Positions 22,281 through 35,400 of a stretch of 64,000 bases of DNA are shown here, one piece after another. Each line of letters begins with the position of its first letter. Position 1 is the stretch's first letter. The DNA is from Carnegiea gigantea (lineage: Eukaryota; Streptophyta; Magnoliopsida; Caryophyllales; Cactaceae). The notes beneath the pieces are model-generated. The model ran no database searches, was not told where the DNA came from, and saw nothing but the letters and a program-made list of their open reading frames with translations. The position numbers were made by a program, and so were the translations under genes. The stretch lies in the NCBI GenBank assembly GCA_029747015.1, contig JAKOGI010002456.1:44541-108540 (forward strand), given 5' to 3'.

Positions 22281-23310
22281 GAATAATACATCAAACACAC
22301 ACTTAACTAAGATCACATAAAGTCCTATCAATGCTCACATTTCCAATTAAGTAAGGTATAGAGAAGCTGCAGGGATCCTTAAGTTTTACAAGAAGCTTGT
22401 TTAGAACTATGGCACTACACTCCTCACCTAAAGCTGTATCTCATACACATCAATTTTCCTCTTTTTACAGAGGATTCTTTCAAAAATTTGGCATACAAGG
22501 CATACGAGACAAAGCATCAATTAAAGGAACGACATGATGAACTTCGCAGAATATTATCCATTTTTTTAAGCCCATGGTGAGAGCACAAATGCAATAAGTC
22601 CTTGAATTTCCCCTATCGTTTATAAATTATTTCGCCGTCCCTTTGAGCAAAGTTAACGATTTGGTTCCTTAAATTTGTCATCTTGCTAGTTGGGAAGAAT
22701 TTTGCAAGAAAGACCCTTATGAGCTCATCCCAAGTTGTGATAGACCTCGGAGGCAACGAATAGAGCCATGCCTGTGCTTTATCCTTTAATCAAAAAGGAA
22801 AATAGGCAAAGATGAATGGCATTGGTAGCGACTGCTTTTAGCTTTAATGTATCACTCACCTCTAAAAAGACCAAGATATGAAGATTAGGGCCCTCCATTA
22901 GGGCACCTCCAAACTGAGATTGTTGAACCATAGAGATGAGTGCTGTTTTGAGCTCAAAGTTGTGAGCTTCTATAGTCGGTTGGGCAATACTAGAAGTAAT
23001 GCCTTAGATTCTTGGGGTAACGAAATCCCAGAGTGTCATTCTTCGATCTCCACTGGTCATTATATGTGAGGTATTACAGGCCTTGTGCCTTTACTCTTCT
23101 AGCCTTTACTCTTCTAGCCGTTGCTTCTTTCTCCTTAAATAGAAAGTCCTTTTAATCTCAGGATCGGGTTCATATAGAAATGGACTTTGCATAAAAAAGG
23201 AAAAATCTCCTGCAAGCATCGACACAAATAGTAACAAAGCACTAAAAAGGGTAAAAAGTTAAAGAAACGAAAAGTGTTTAGTCAGTTCCTTAGGATTAAC
23301 TTAATATTTG
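22281..23310 (-). pseudogene. Athila-like gag remnant
   Basis: Minus-strand fragments resemble Athila Gag: near 22980-22890 the ELK...ISMVQQSQFGGA region, and near 22760-22640 the stretch before the FAQKD-type segment. Many stops and frameshifts. Better preserved equivalents occur at 42722-42444. Confidence 0.65.
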
Positions 23311-23320
23311 ACAATTTTGA

Positions 23321-23338
23321 TCCCCAGCAATGGTGCCA
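23321..23338 (-). promoter_or_regulatory. Primer-binding site (tRNA-Asp type)
   Basis: The minus strand reads TGGCACCATTGCTGGGGA, close to the tRNA-Asp complement used by Athila/Tat elements, with CpG sites changed to TpG/CpA as expected from methylation decay. It lies six bases from LTR Y1, making Y1 a 5' LTR for the element on its left. Confidence 0.7.
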
Positions 23339-23344
23339 AAAACG

Positions 23345-24572
23345 TGACATATCCCACAAGTGCACAGTGTGGTAGTCTAGATTCAATGTCGTCATCTGGG
23401 ATCAATACAACATATTGAGTTTTCTCCTACTAAAAATGCTAAGTGAACAACAAGTTGTTTCGACTATACTAATTAATTATTCGGGAATTCAATCAACGTA
23501 AAACATCTATGGATTTGATTTGCCTAATCAAAGAGTTGAATCTTTGGATTTAGCATGTTCTCTTTTCTAATTTGAATGACTCTAGGAATTGCAATCTAAC
23601 TTAACTCAATCTTTCCTTCGAAATAAACTGAATTTCCCAAACTAATCCGATTATCATTCTTTTAAATGCCCTCATTTTGGGGGGGGGGTTTAGATTTTAT
23701 CACTAAAGTCTCCTCTTAGCTTGCAATTCTTTTTCAAGGATTACTAATTGAGTTCAATCCTGTATTCTAATAGTGAATTTCTTCTTTTGGTACTTTACTC
23801 AACCATGTAACATATGCAAGCAAATCTGGCCAAACTGACTCACATCAATTAATCTCAAGATAGGATCAAACCATTCTATGATAAATTGAGCACAAGAAAT
23901 AGAGATTAAAGATCCAACATCAATACTTCGGCAAACCAATTCCTATATTAAATTAAACTACTCACTCATGTTCAAACTAAGCAACATCTAAATCAGATAA
24001 GCTAGAGTACAAGAAGAGATAAAAGGAAGAGAAAGCTTAGAAACTATGGAGATTCTCCAACAATGTTTCAATCTTCAAGCATCTAATTGCCAATTTCTTC
24101 CTTCAAATCTTATTTTTGCTCCCAAAAAAAACTAGAAAAATTCTAACTAATGAGAGATGAATGATAGGATGAGATCTTCACTTTCTCTTAGCCAAAAAAT
24201 GCCTTCAAATACATGAAATCAGGCATTCTTAACCACACAATTGAAAGATGGTGAAGAGGCTTGCAATTAACAACTGAGCACGAACCATGGTAATCACTAC
24301 GGTCTAACCGTAGTGAGCTCTGGCCATGTGGTCATCATTCTTTCTTTACCCCACAGACATATATGATAGGGGTACCATCGTGGCGTCTCAAAAATGTTCT
24401 CAAATAAGGGTCAAGGTCAGGTTAAAAGGGCCTAAAGCCTACAAAATGCACCAAAGAACCAAACCTGAATGTAAGATAGAAAAAAGCGGTGCTAATCACA
24501 CATTTAAACACACAATACCCTAGGAAATGCTATCAAATGACCTTAAAATAATGCACATTTTCAGCACTTTCA
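23345..24572 (-). repeat. Athila-like LTR, family Y, copy Y1
   Basis: 1228 bases. The minus strand begins TGAAAGTGCTG and ends ATATGTCA; homologous to 42991-44192 and 36820-37815. It has a primer site on its left and a purine tract on its right (minus strand CATAGGGGAGTT), so it serves two elements. A palindromic patch lies at 24280-24350. Confidence 0.8.
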
Positions 24573-25032
24573 AACTCCCCTATGCTTGAACCATTGCATG
24601 TCTCCAAGCAAACTTAAAGCTAAAAATTTGTTCACAACCTCCTCAGGAAAGCATCAATAGCACCTTCAATGGAAAGATCGACCCAAAGTCAGCCTAACAG
24701 TATGCAAATACATTTAGCAATCAGATAGGGAATGGAGTTTCGAAAATTCCTTAAAGCCCACGATTTCAAAGTTTTAATCAAATGCTTAAATGATCTAATA
24801 CAATCACATTAGCACATGAAACATTTAGAGCTGGAAAAACCGGTTAAACCTCACTTTAATCATGTGACACTTTTCACTTATATGTTTTAAAATATAGTGA
24901 GGGTTCCTTAATTCTCATTCCAAAAACTCAAATATACTATAAGCTTGCTAGTGCTCTCCAATTCACGATCACTACTATGCAACACACATTAGTCAATTAT
25001 GAGGACTTTATATAGGTTGTAACGAGGCTATG

Positions 25033-28000
25033 TGTAACACCCGCATTCCCTATTTTACATTAAACTGGTCGTATTGCCTTTTTGCATCGTAAAGTCGTAT
25101 TTTTATTAACTATATGAGTTAAATTAATATCGATGTACTTATACGAAAGATAATTTTATTAAAAGAGAATGCTTTCGTCGCCATTAATAATATTATTATT
25201 ATTATTTTTGAAAATTTTTCGATGATTTTTAGCAAGCGTTAATATAGATTATTAGCAAGTACTAAATCGAGTGAGAACCCGAATGGAATTAGGTTGTCAA
25301 CCTTAAATATAGTTCAATATTTATTTAGTTGAATCTCAATATTTTTGGGAGTGAATAATCGATGAAAGGTCATTTTAGCAATTGGGTTTAGAATTCGGGA
25401 TACGAATTAGACTAACAGTGCCAAATATTAAATAGCTTGGAACAAAAATAAAAAGAAAGAGAGGGGGAGGGGCATATTAGTAAAATCACGGGTCTCCCTT
25501 TTTCCCTTCTCCTTCACGCGGCCCCCCACCCCGACATCTCTCTCTCCCCCCCTCTGCATCTCCTTCTTCCTCCTTAATCTCCACCATGAACGCAGCCAAT
25601 AGCTCCATATTCCGGCAGAATTTCGCCACAACTAGCTTACAAATCCACCCCTTCTACTTTCCCCACAAACTAATAAACCTTGGGTGCGAAGTCTAGGCAA
25701 AATCAAAAATGACCTAGCACGGTTTCAATTAAATTGGGTTGCGATTCGACCCCCCAGACACGAATCGAAGCTTGGCCAAGCAACCTAGCTTCTAGTTACT
25801 TCGAATCCTTTATGAACTGGGAGTAATTCGTGGCCCCAAGCACCCACCACGAATTCAAGTCAGTGAATGAGCGTTTGGGCAAAATTAGGGTTCGAATTGC
25901 ACGGGTTTAGGCATGGTATGGGGTCTGTTCATGCGTTAATGAGCAAGAGCTGGGGGATTGGAGTTGTTCGAGCCCCTAAAGTCGAGCCCAAAACCCTTCG
26001 AACAAGTCTCTAGCTTGGAATCGAGGTGGGTGTTTCTCGCCTTTTAAGTATTAGTAATTTCGAAACGTTTTAACCCTTAAGATAAGATGCATGCTAGTTT
26101 AAGGTTGATTAGGCTGACCGAACTTATGAAGTGATTATGCATGTTAGTTCGATTGAATATACATACATGTATAGTTTAACATGTTCGAATGAATTTAGGC
26201 CTAGATTATGCATGTTGAAATAGTTAACTCATGTTTGAATCAGTGCTTGCTAAGTTAATTGATGCGTGTTAAAAAGTGACCTTTCAAACCTAAGCATGCT
26301 TTAATTTGTCGCTTGATAAGTTACTTCGATCATGTTTAAAAGTAGCCCTCGAAACAACCTAGTGTGAATTATATTGATGTATGTTGAATTAGTTGACCCA
26401 TGCTTGGAGATGTTCTCAAAACAACCTAAGAATGTCTTTAAATGACGTATGTTAAGCTGGTTAGTCACGCTTTAGGAATGACATGAACTTGGCCTGCTTA
26501 CCTCCTGTTCGCGAATTATGAATGTAGGCTAGTTTCATGCCTTGTGAGTTTATTTCAATTCGTTACGTACTTATTTCAAGTTAATGCAATATACATATAT
26601 ATATGCTTGTATATGCTGTATCGAGCTGCTGGATGGTTGCTGCTCGCTCGATAAGTTTATATGTAGCTATTTCATTTGATTTTTATAATAATATGCTATG
26701 GTTATGGAATTGAAAACCGAATTGGTAGTCGGATGGCTTGAGGATGAACTAATGAGAGTTTTGAGGTTCTTTGTGGTTGGTGTTGTGTGAGGAGGGAGCC
26801 TGGGTTGTGATTGATCGCAATCATGTGGGTTGCGAGGTCATGTGTGGCTTATTCTGCTGAGTTGATTATGAAGTGTTTGAATGTGTTACATGCAAACCCC
26901 CTTCCCTTTATGTCATTAAGTTTCATCTTGCGAGTGAGGGTGTGTTTGAAAAAGAAAGTTTTCATGGTTGTAACTAATAGTAGCCATAACTATTAGCAAT
27001 CAATGGCCTATTTTAAATATACGAATACAGTTTTGGGAGTGAACTCACTAGAGTGGGGGAATTCCTAAGGAATTTAAATAAAACGTGAGTACGCTGTATG
27101 AAAAAGGATTTCCTGTGAGAGGCAGCAAACTTATTAGCCGTTATGGCCACGCATTTTAAATTGGCTAAGATAATGTGCTTTGTATAATATGATATGAATG
27201 ATATTAGCCTAGAGAATAAGTCTTGGTACGAGAAAACCCTGGAAGACCCTGACGAGGGTAATGGTCCAATATGTTATATGTTGCCATCCCAGGAGTAAAA
27301 GCTTAGCGTGAGCATTAGGTCTCACTATGGGGTTTGAGAATACATCTCACCCAATCAGCACCCTATGATGATATTATGCCAGAAGTATTTTCCTAACAAG
27401 CAAAGAAAGCAGTTGGCATTTGCCATTTTAAGTATTTCAGAAATAAAGAAAGTTTTATAAGCCATTAAGAGGCTAGATTGAATGAAATGTGAAAAGCTTA
27501 TAAGGGTCCTATAAGGACCAATACGAAAGAAATTCCTTTTAAAGGATGCAAACCTCAGGAGGTTATGAAAAGTGTCTTCAAAGAAACAAAGGAAGATTTC
27601 TATGAATGCTTAATGAAAAAGATTCCTAGGCACAGTTGAATACGATTTCAAGTAACATGTGGCCATATTCTTATAATGCATCGAGCATATGAGTTTGAAT
27701 GTGCATGTTATATGAAAGAAAGCTCCTCGCATAATCTCTACTCCTTGTGTTTAAGCATCTCGTGCAAGTGCATTTGTTAGGCAACAGATAACTCACGTGT
27801 ATATCACATAACCTATGAAAGAAAGCTCTATGCTTAGTCCTCGTTGTTTGCTTATGTGATTTGAGTGCTTGGTTTTTAAGAAGTTTGGTTATTTAGGAAC
27901 CTAAAAATGAGTTTGAGTGGCTAAAATGAAGTTTATGGATAGTGATCCTTCCTTAAGGATTTGTGATTGCCTAATATGATAGTAAAGTATGAATATATGG

Positions 28001-28681
28001 TATGTGACTATTAAAGATATTACTGCCTACAAGGGTTTTGGTTTTAAGGAGCTAGGGAATACTCACTAAGCGTGTGGTTGCTCATCCCATTATTCTTTCC
28101 CCTTTTTCCCAGGTTTACATTATGACAAGTAGAAGCCAAATCACTTATGCCAAAATAGAGTTTATCTATACTTGTAAGGTGTTATGTGTGCCCATTTGAA
28201 CAGGGGTCTTGCATATTTAACGAAGTCATGTAATGTATTCCTAGAATTATAAACGTTTGTAAACAGGTATTCTAGTTCATGTGGTGCATTCGGTTTAGGA
28301 ATCGCTCTGTATGGCCATGTGAGCCAACCATCTAATTTGTCAGTTGTCCTTTTTGTTGAAATCAGTTATGTTTTGGGATGTAAACCCCAGTACTCCGGTT
28401 GTGTGAACCGTTGAGTTGTATCTTTCACTTCCCCTATATTAATGAACTATATTGTTTGATGTACTCTAAGCGAGTTGCTGGTTGAGTTATAAACTCTGAC
28501 ATGTAGCCGTTGAGCTTATTTTAGAATGTTTTACGCTTTCGTTGATTGCAGGGGTTTATTGTAAGGCTTTTAGCCAGGAAACGGTCAGTTTCTAGAGGAA
28601 ACTCTGTCCATTTCGCCCCAGAAGTTAAGTAGAAAGTAAGAAAATGTAACTCTCCTTGCCTTAGGAGCTGGGGGTGTCACA
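25033..28681 (+). repeat. Solo giant LTR (LARD family), 3.65 kb
   Basis: Begins TGTAACACCC and ends GGGTGTCACA, with a 5-bp target duplication CTATG (25028-25032) / CTACG (28682-28686), one mismatch. The empty site can be seen in the related copy near 38265-38285. It is homologous along its length to the LARD LTRs at 49711-53991 and 56905-61090 (same order of landmarks, e.g. GGAGGGAGCCTGGGTTGTGA and TGCTCATCCCA). No interior or second LTR, so it is a recombination product. Confidence 0.85.
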
Positions 28682-30162
28682 CTACGGGTAACGGTAAGAG
28701 GGGAACAAATATTTTTTAGGAAATGTAGAGCTAAAAACTAAAGATTAAAAGTTAAACTGTTCTAATATTCTCATGAAAAACTCTCCTCAAACTAGTACTA
28801 CTCAAATTCCCAAGCACATTCCCTTCATTAATCAAATGAGGAGAATAGAGTTAAAATTCAAGAACAATTATAGTCTAACAAGGCAAACCTTTTTTATTAA
28901 CTTTTCACCCCTTTTTTAATGTTTGTTTTGTTCCCCTTTTTTTCTTTTTTTTTTCTTTTCAACAAAGGGATTGGCCATGGAAATAAACATTAAACTTCCC
29001 TTTTTTTTTTTTTTAAACAAACTCTTCTCCATTCATTTTATAACAAAACAAAGGATCTCTTATATGAACAAATCAACATGAATCCCTTCACCAACAAAGC
29101 AAACCCTCCCACCAAAAGATCTCAATACTCGTGCTAACTCCCAAACAAAATATTAAGAAGTGAAATCCTCTCCAGTCTTGGCTTAAGGGTAAGATATGTA
29201 TTTGGCCAAAGGCTTAGTATGGAGGCTCACATCAATAAACATGGATTAAGGCTCATAGGACTAGCAAAGGGTATATCATGCATATAAGGGTGGCTATTTG
29301 GTATGTGGAGTTCATTAAATCAAAGAATGCCTTAATTATGTTGCTTACATACATATGCTAAGTGTGATCTTGAACCAAAGTTAAAGCAAGTTTTAGAGAA
29401 ATGATATCTAGAAAGAGTCACTCAAGAAAAATCAAGAGAGTAAAATTGATAAATTAGCCTTCTAAAGCTCAAAGCCTCATGGGACATATACCAAAGTCAT
29501 AACTAGCTTGTTGGAATCCACATGCCAACATTCGTGCAAAGAGTTATAACGCAATCAATTCACAGTCAACACATGGCCAAAACATGAACACATAGTTTTT
29601 ACAAACTCATTTCCAAATACTTTTATTCACAATTGGGCATGTTAAAGAATCATTCTAAACCAAAGAAGACTACCTAGTCTATGAATTTCATCATCAGAGG
29701 ATCATTTTTTATTTTCTTTTTTCCGAATGTTTCTCTCTTTTTTTTTTTTGGTTCTTTTGTATTTTCTAAAAGGCAAACCTAAATGAAGTTAAACTTGAAA
29801 TGCAAAACTAACCTAAATGGCATGCTTCTAATGCACAAGAAATGCAAAACTATGAGAATGAAGCTAAATGCATGGGGATCATCCTAAATGTAGCTCTAAA
29901 TGTAATCATATACAGTATGTATACACATGTTCAAACCAAGGAATCAGGCATCAAACACCAAAAACCAAAGCAACTCCCCTATACTTGGACAAAGGATTGT
30001 TCTCAATGCAAACACACATGGAGAAAAGGAGGGGGGGTACCAAGAAGCAATCAGAAGGGAGGATGGGAAAGAGGGAGCAGGGGATGACCTTGAGAGATAT
30101 GGCAATTTCTCCACATCTCAAGACAAACTCTAAAATCCTAAAAATACTGATTTGGGAGGCTA

Positions 30163-31312
30163 TCATCCCACAGAGCTCATCATGTTGCTCTTGGACAAAC
30201 TCACGAAGGGCGGGATGTTTGGTTTCAACATAGGCTTGTGGGGAGGCTTGCTCCTGCTGAATGGAGCTAAGGGTGGCCTGAACCTCCTCATAGTCATAGG
30301 AAGAAGGCTAGGAGGAAGAACTAGGGCCACCATTATAAGGAGGTGGTGGTCGAGGAGGTGCGGGAATGATAATGTAGCATCACTAGATAACCATAAAAGT
30401 TTAGCCCGATGAAGTAAGGTGATCCTCTCAACATTCGGAAGCAGCAAAAAGCAGTTCCTAGGGTACATCCAACACAAGCACCCATCCTCAACTTTACAAA
30501 ATTTCATCTGTTCAAAAACGACTTTATTAATTCACTTGGACCCTGAAACTCTATCCTTGGGGATTTGCTCAACACACAAAGACCTAGCAATGGTGGTGAT
30601 GAGACATCCATTCACTATCCTACCTGCAATGCTTGTAGTTACACTATACAATTAACAGACTAAGAAAGAGCCAGGATCAATCTGGTCCCCATTCATCATA
30701 CTAGATAACAAGTACAACTCAAACAATCTAAGAACATTTAAACTATCGTTCCTAGCAAAGACACCACATGAAAGCATGCATTGGGCTACCCAGATACAAG
30801 GATTCATAATGATAGTGCCCTTACATGTCCTTGTATTGTACTATTATCCCCTAAAATCTCATCCCAAAAAGCACTTAGGTTAAATTTGGGGGGAACTTGA
30901 TGCCAAGGCAAATCCAAACTCGGGGGAAAGCTAGACATGCTATTAAGAGTACTAAGGTTCAATTCATAAAATTCTCCTTGTAGAAAGAATGAAAGGTACT
31001 CCTCTTGACATCTGAGATGTCGAATGACCTCAACATGTAATGTACTAAAAAATTTAAGGGTGAGGTACCTATATGTATGGGCCTTTATTTCAATAAATTG
31101 CCCATCCTACGCTTTGTAAGCGACCATCTAATACCATTCAACAACCCTAATTGGGCTAATAAATACTCATCATAAAACTGTGCAGCAACAACTAGTCTAC
31201 TGCTCAAGCAAGTATAACAAGCAATATGAGCACGATGAGATAAACTAAGTGGGTAAGGAACATTACCTTGGTTTCTTGCAATAGTGGATGTCCGAGATAC
31301 CCATGTGGCCAC
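30163..31312 (-). pseudogene. Athila-type third-ORF (env-like) remnant
   Basis: Broken minus-strand frames between the palindromic patch and the 3' UTR. Readable pieces include HLSYLSHRAHIACYT-like and NVLRLFELYLLSSMMNGDQI segments and SIAGRIVNGCLITTIARSL, which resemble the plant transposon protein found 3' of pol in Athila elements. The sister element at 36820-44192 has lost this whole region (junction near 39779). Confidence 0.45.
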
Positions 31313-32222
31313 TATGGTGCTTGGCTCGATGTACCCTCTCCTTGGGTGCTCTTTAGCTTCTTCTTTGGAGTGATGGAAGGGTTTGGTGGATAGTGTGTAT
31401 TAAAAAGATAGAAGATGTTGTGAGAATGAAATATAGAAAAGGGTAAATGTAAAAGAGAAAGATTAGGAATTTAGATAATAGAAGACGAGAATGGAGAAAG
31501 GTTGAAGATGGAGGAGAAGGTTAGGCTAGAAAGAGAAGAAGAAGTAGAAATCTATGTGAGAAAAAAGAAAAGTTTGGAGAAAGGAAGAGCAATGGGATGA
31601 AAATGGAGAAATGTTGAGAGAATTTGGATGAAAAATAGTGGGAGAACTGAAAGGTTGAGAGGTTTGTTAATGTACATTTTAGAGAGAGAAGAAGGGAGGT
31701 AGAGAGAGAGAGTCAAGTTGAAAAAGAAAGTGAAGGGTTGGGAAAGGGTCACAATGGCCAAAATCCTTGACCGCGGCCCGTAGCAACTTACCGCGGACTG
31801 TCCGTGGTGGCTGTTGCCAAAGGCAAGTTTTTTTTTTTTTTTTTTTGCTTCTATTTTTTTTTTTTGAGGTACCAGCATCACAATCCATGGCGAATGCCAC
31901 CCCTAGACCGTGGTGGTGACTGGCCCATGATTGCTAACCTTGATTATTCTTATTGTTTTTTTTCTATCCCTTTTTTCCTTTCTTTTTTCACAATATGAAA
32001 ATATCCTAGAATCTACATACATCAAAAAAAAAAAAAAAGGAAACAAGAAAATGCTTGGGTTGCCTTCTAAGAAGCGCTCTTTTAAAGTAGAGAGCTCGAC
32101 CTTTTACTTTATCATCCCAGTGAAAGGGGAATAACCAATGAGGAAGGAGACATCATAGCCCCTGGCCCACCATCGTGATGTACCTCAAAGTTAAAATCTT
32201 GCAAAAGAAGGAACCACCTCAA

Positions 32223-33244
32223 CTAGATGGGAAAGAGTTCTTTCTTAAGCATCAAATAATGCCAAATAATACGATCTGCATACAAAATTATCTTGTAGTG
32301 GACACCATTAAATGGGCCAGTACCAAATTTGACCCCCAAATCAAGGTCATACTCAACTTCGTTCGAAGAGGGCAAACACATCAACACTCTTGCAAACCTG
32401 TAGTAATTACTCAAAGGACCCTCATTAACCACGTAGGGCTTATCCTTGGTGATGCTCAGTGGCAAATTGGCAGCCAAATCCACCTTGGCACAACCAAGTC
32501 CTTGGCCTTTAGTGGACTTAGAATCAATCATATGAGGAGCATTATAACACAAATCATCAAACTTCACGATCTCATCAGAAATAGCCACATCATATCCATT
32601 CCTTAAGCATACCAAATTCAGCATAGTGCTCCCCACATAAAATGTCAACTGCCTCCCTTTCTTGGGAACAACATAGACCGAGCTTACCCACTTACTATCA
32701 TATATAGGGTAGACAACATTGGCCAGAAGCTATTTTAGAATTTCTTCTTAACCACCTCTTTTATGTTAAGATTTAACCTCCTTTGGTACTCAATTGAGGG
32801 TTTATGGTCTTCTTCCATCAAAATACGATGCATGCACATAGAAGGGTGAATTTCTTTTAAGTCATCTATAGTATATCCTATGCCTTTACTATGCAATCTA
32901 AGCACTCTAAGTAATGAATCAATTTTAGATATACTCAACTTATCATTAGCAATCACAGGATATGTGAAGTTATGGCCAACGAATTCATACCTCAAAGACA
33001 AAGGGAGGGGTTTTAATTCTACCTTAGGGGCATGCTCTTCATCAGAAAAGGGCTTATCATCACTCATGAGCTCTTCTACCCTTGCAAGGGAATGTGGAAT
33101 TTGTGGAGAGGCTTCCAAGAAGTGAACATACATGGCAACTTCGGGATTCTCATCCTTAAAAGTACCATCATTCAATATATAATGCTCAAGAGGGTCACTA
33201 GAAACATGGTTAGTGACTTTGTCCCATACCAAATTATCGATCAC
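32223..33244 (-). pseudogene. Athila-like pol remnant: linker, RT start, protease tail, RNase H tail
   Basis: Two minus-strand frames, 33244-32735 (169 codons) and 32648-32223 (141 codons), separated by a short broken part. The first holds the linker and RT entry (YEFVGHNFTYPVIAN, HRILMEEDHKPSIEYQRRLN), continuing to YPIYDSKWVSSVYVVPKKG. The second starts with the protease-tail motif QLTFYVG, then a spacer, then the RNase H end (VHYKIILYAD, WHYLMLKKELFP). The RT catalytic core and integrase are missing. Normally the protease precedes RT, so the order is abnormal. Confidence 0.75.
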
Positions 33245-33283
33245 ATCAATTCGATGGCATTTAAGTGATTACTGTAGTTTTAT

Positions 33284-33550
33284 ATGAGTGTTGCTGTATT
33301 TTCCCCTTTGGGCAGAGTTGAGTACGACTTTGATTTGGGGATGGAGTTTGGTAATGGCCCGTCTGATGGTGTCCACTATAAGATAATTTTGTATGCGGCC
33401 AGTGATGTTTGGCATTATTTGATGCTTAAGAAAGAACTCCATCCTGTCTACTTGAGGTGGCGCCTTCTTTTGCAAGAATTTGACTTTATGGTTTGTGATA
33501 AGGATGGGATCAGAGCTGTGATGTCCCCTTCCTGGTCTTTCCCCTTTTAA
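33284..33550 (+). pseudogene. RNase H C-terminal remnant
   Basis: An 88-codon open frame with VHYKIILYA, WHYLMLKKELHP and LRWRLLLQEFDF, which match the end of the Ty3/gypsy RNase H domain; the expected ADHLSR-type end is lost. The N-terminal catalytic part and RT are absent. Confidence 0.7.
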
Positions 33551-35400
33551 GGGGGTAATTGGTGTATGGTCCAGTTAGAGACCTAAAAGAAGCGTTGCTT
33601 GGGGGGCAACCCAAGGTTCTTTTTCTTTTTTCTTTATTTTTCTTTCTTTAATTTTTAGTCTTTTTGGTGTATGGTTTGCATAATCCTATCCCCTCTTCCA
33701 TTTTGAATTTTTATGCCTTATGTATTTACATTGAGGGTAATTTACTTTCTAATCATGGGGGAGGGATATTTTTTCATGAGTCGCATCTTAATTTAGGCAT
33801 GTTGTTTACATTGCACGAGGACTGCATTTAGGTCATGTTTGGGTTTGCATTTAGGATTTAGGTTGCATTTGGGAAAGGAAAGAAAACCAAAAAAAAATTA
33901 AAAAATTAAAAATGAAAAAGAGCCTCCAATAATGATTCTCTAGGCAAAATAGTTTACAGGAGCTTGGGTGACTTTTAATAAGTGGCCTCTTTGGTGTGAA
34001 AATTTTCAAAGGTTTTGTGAATGTTTCTTGTTTTGGCCCTTGTCTTGGTTAAGAACTTTATTACTCTTGGAGTCTTTAGCAGTGATGTTGGTACATGAAA
34101 GTCATTTTTTAAGCTAATTAAGACTTTGGTAGATATCCTGTGAGACTTTGAGCCTTCTTTAGACTAATCATCATATTTAGTCTCACATTTATCTCTAGAA
34201 CTTGTCTCTATTCTTGCTCAAAACACATTAGCATATGCATAATTGATGATATGATAGAGGCATTCTTTCTCCAGTTGTTTTAGTCATATAGCCAAATAGC
34301 TTACCCTTACATTACATGTTTATTTCCTTTATCTGCCCCTTTAAACCTATATTCATCTTTATTGTGACCCCTTCATCTTAACCCTTGTTCAAGCACATAA
34401 TCCTATATTTACACCAAGTCTATGAAGCAACACTTCATCTATCTAGTGGGTGGCTTTGGGGGTAATTGAGTTTAAGGTGGATTTGGTATGTCAACATGTT
34501 AAGGGACTGATGCTAGTGGGCATTTGGTGTTGTTTCCATCTTATTTGGGTTGTGTATAAACATATTTGGTCGTGACTTAAAAATTCGTGACCCTATGCCT
34601 TTCAATAATTGAAACTTTCATTTCATTTCAAAAAGAAAAAAAAGGAAGGAAAAAATAATGTTAAAAAAAATAAGTAATGAATAAGTGATTGGCATTGGGC
34701 ATGTATATAGCTTGAGTTCCTTTCTTTATCAACTCATTTCCTACATGGTTTAATGGGGTATGTTCATTGAATTGTTGGAGTTTGTGGTGTTGGTGAACTT
34801 TATGATTTCTTGGTGTCTTGTTGGTTGCTCCCTAGCCATTTGCCTACATAGCTCTACATTGCCCAAATTTGTTAGTCCACTCCTTTCCCATAACCCTTCT
34901 AGCCCATATTACAACCCATGTAAAGTCCTCTTAATTGTTATATGCATATTGCACTCTTAGTAGTGGAGAATTTGAGAGTCTTGGCAAGCGTGTGGTAGAT
35001 TGCGTCTTTAAAATGAGTCTTGAGTGAGCCTATATTATATTTTAAACACATGAGTAGGAGTGATTAACATTTCCCAAAAGTGAGGTTTTATCAGTTCATT
35101 TGGCTCTACTCAATTCTATGTGCTTATATGATGTGCTTTGTGATTCTTTGGGGGTGATCCAATTTGATATCTAACTTGTGGTCTCATACTTTTATGAGAA
35201 CATTCACCTTCTCCTGATTTTAAAATACCTTGTGCATTATTTTGGGGTCGCTATTGATTGCCATTCTTGCTTGTGATATGCTATGAGTTGCCTCGTCTAA
35301 GGAGGTCATTGTGCTATGAATCCTTGATGCATCTCCCCTTGTAAGCTTGTCTTGAGTTTAGCTTTGTTTAGGGATGAGCAAAGTTTTAAGTATGGGGGAG

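Larger units (their letters stand above)
24573..33261 (-). mobile_element. Truncated Athila-like element Y with nested solo LTR
   Basis: Minus-strand body whose 3' LTR is Y1. In order on the minus strand: pol linker and RT start (33244-32700), protease tail, spacer and RNase H tail (32650-32200), a sequence like GCGCTTCTTAGAAGGCAACCCAAGC after pol (32050-32080), a palindromic patch (31755-31930), a purine-rich stretch (plus strand 31380-31740), an env-like region (31312-30163) and 3' UTR. A giant solo LTR interrupts it at 25033-28681. Its 5' part is missing: it meets an inverted X copy at about 33262. Confidence 0.75.
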
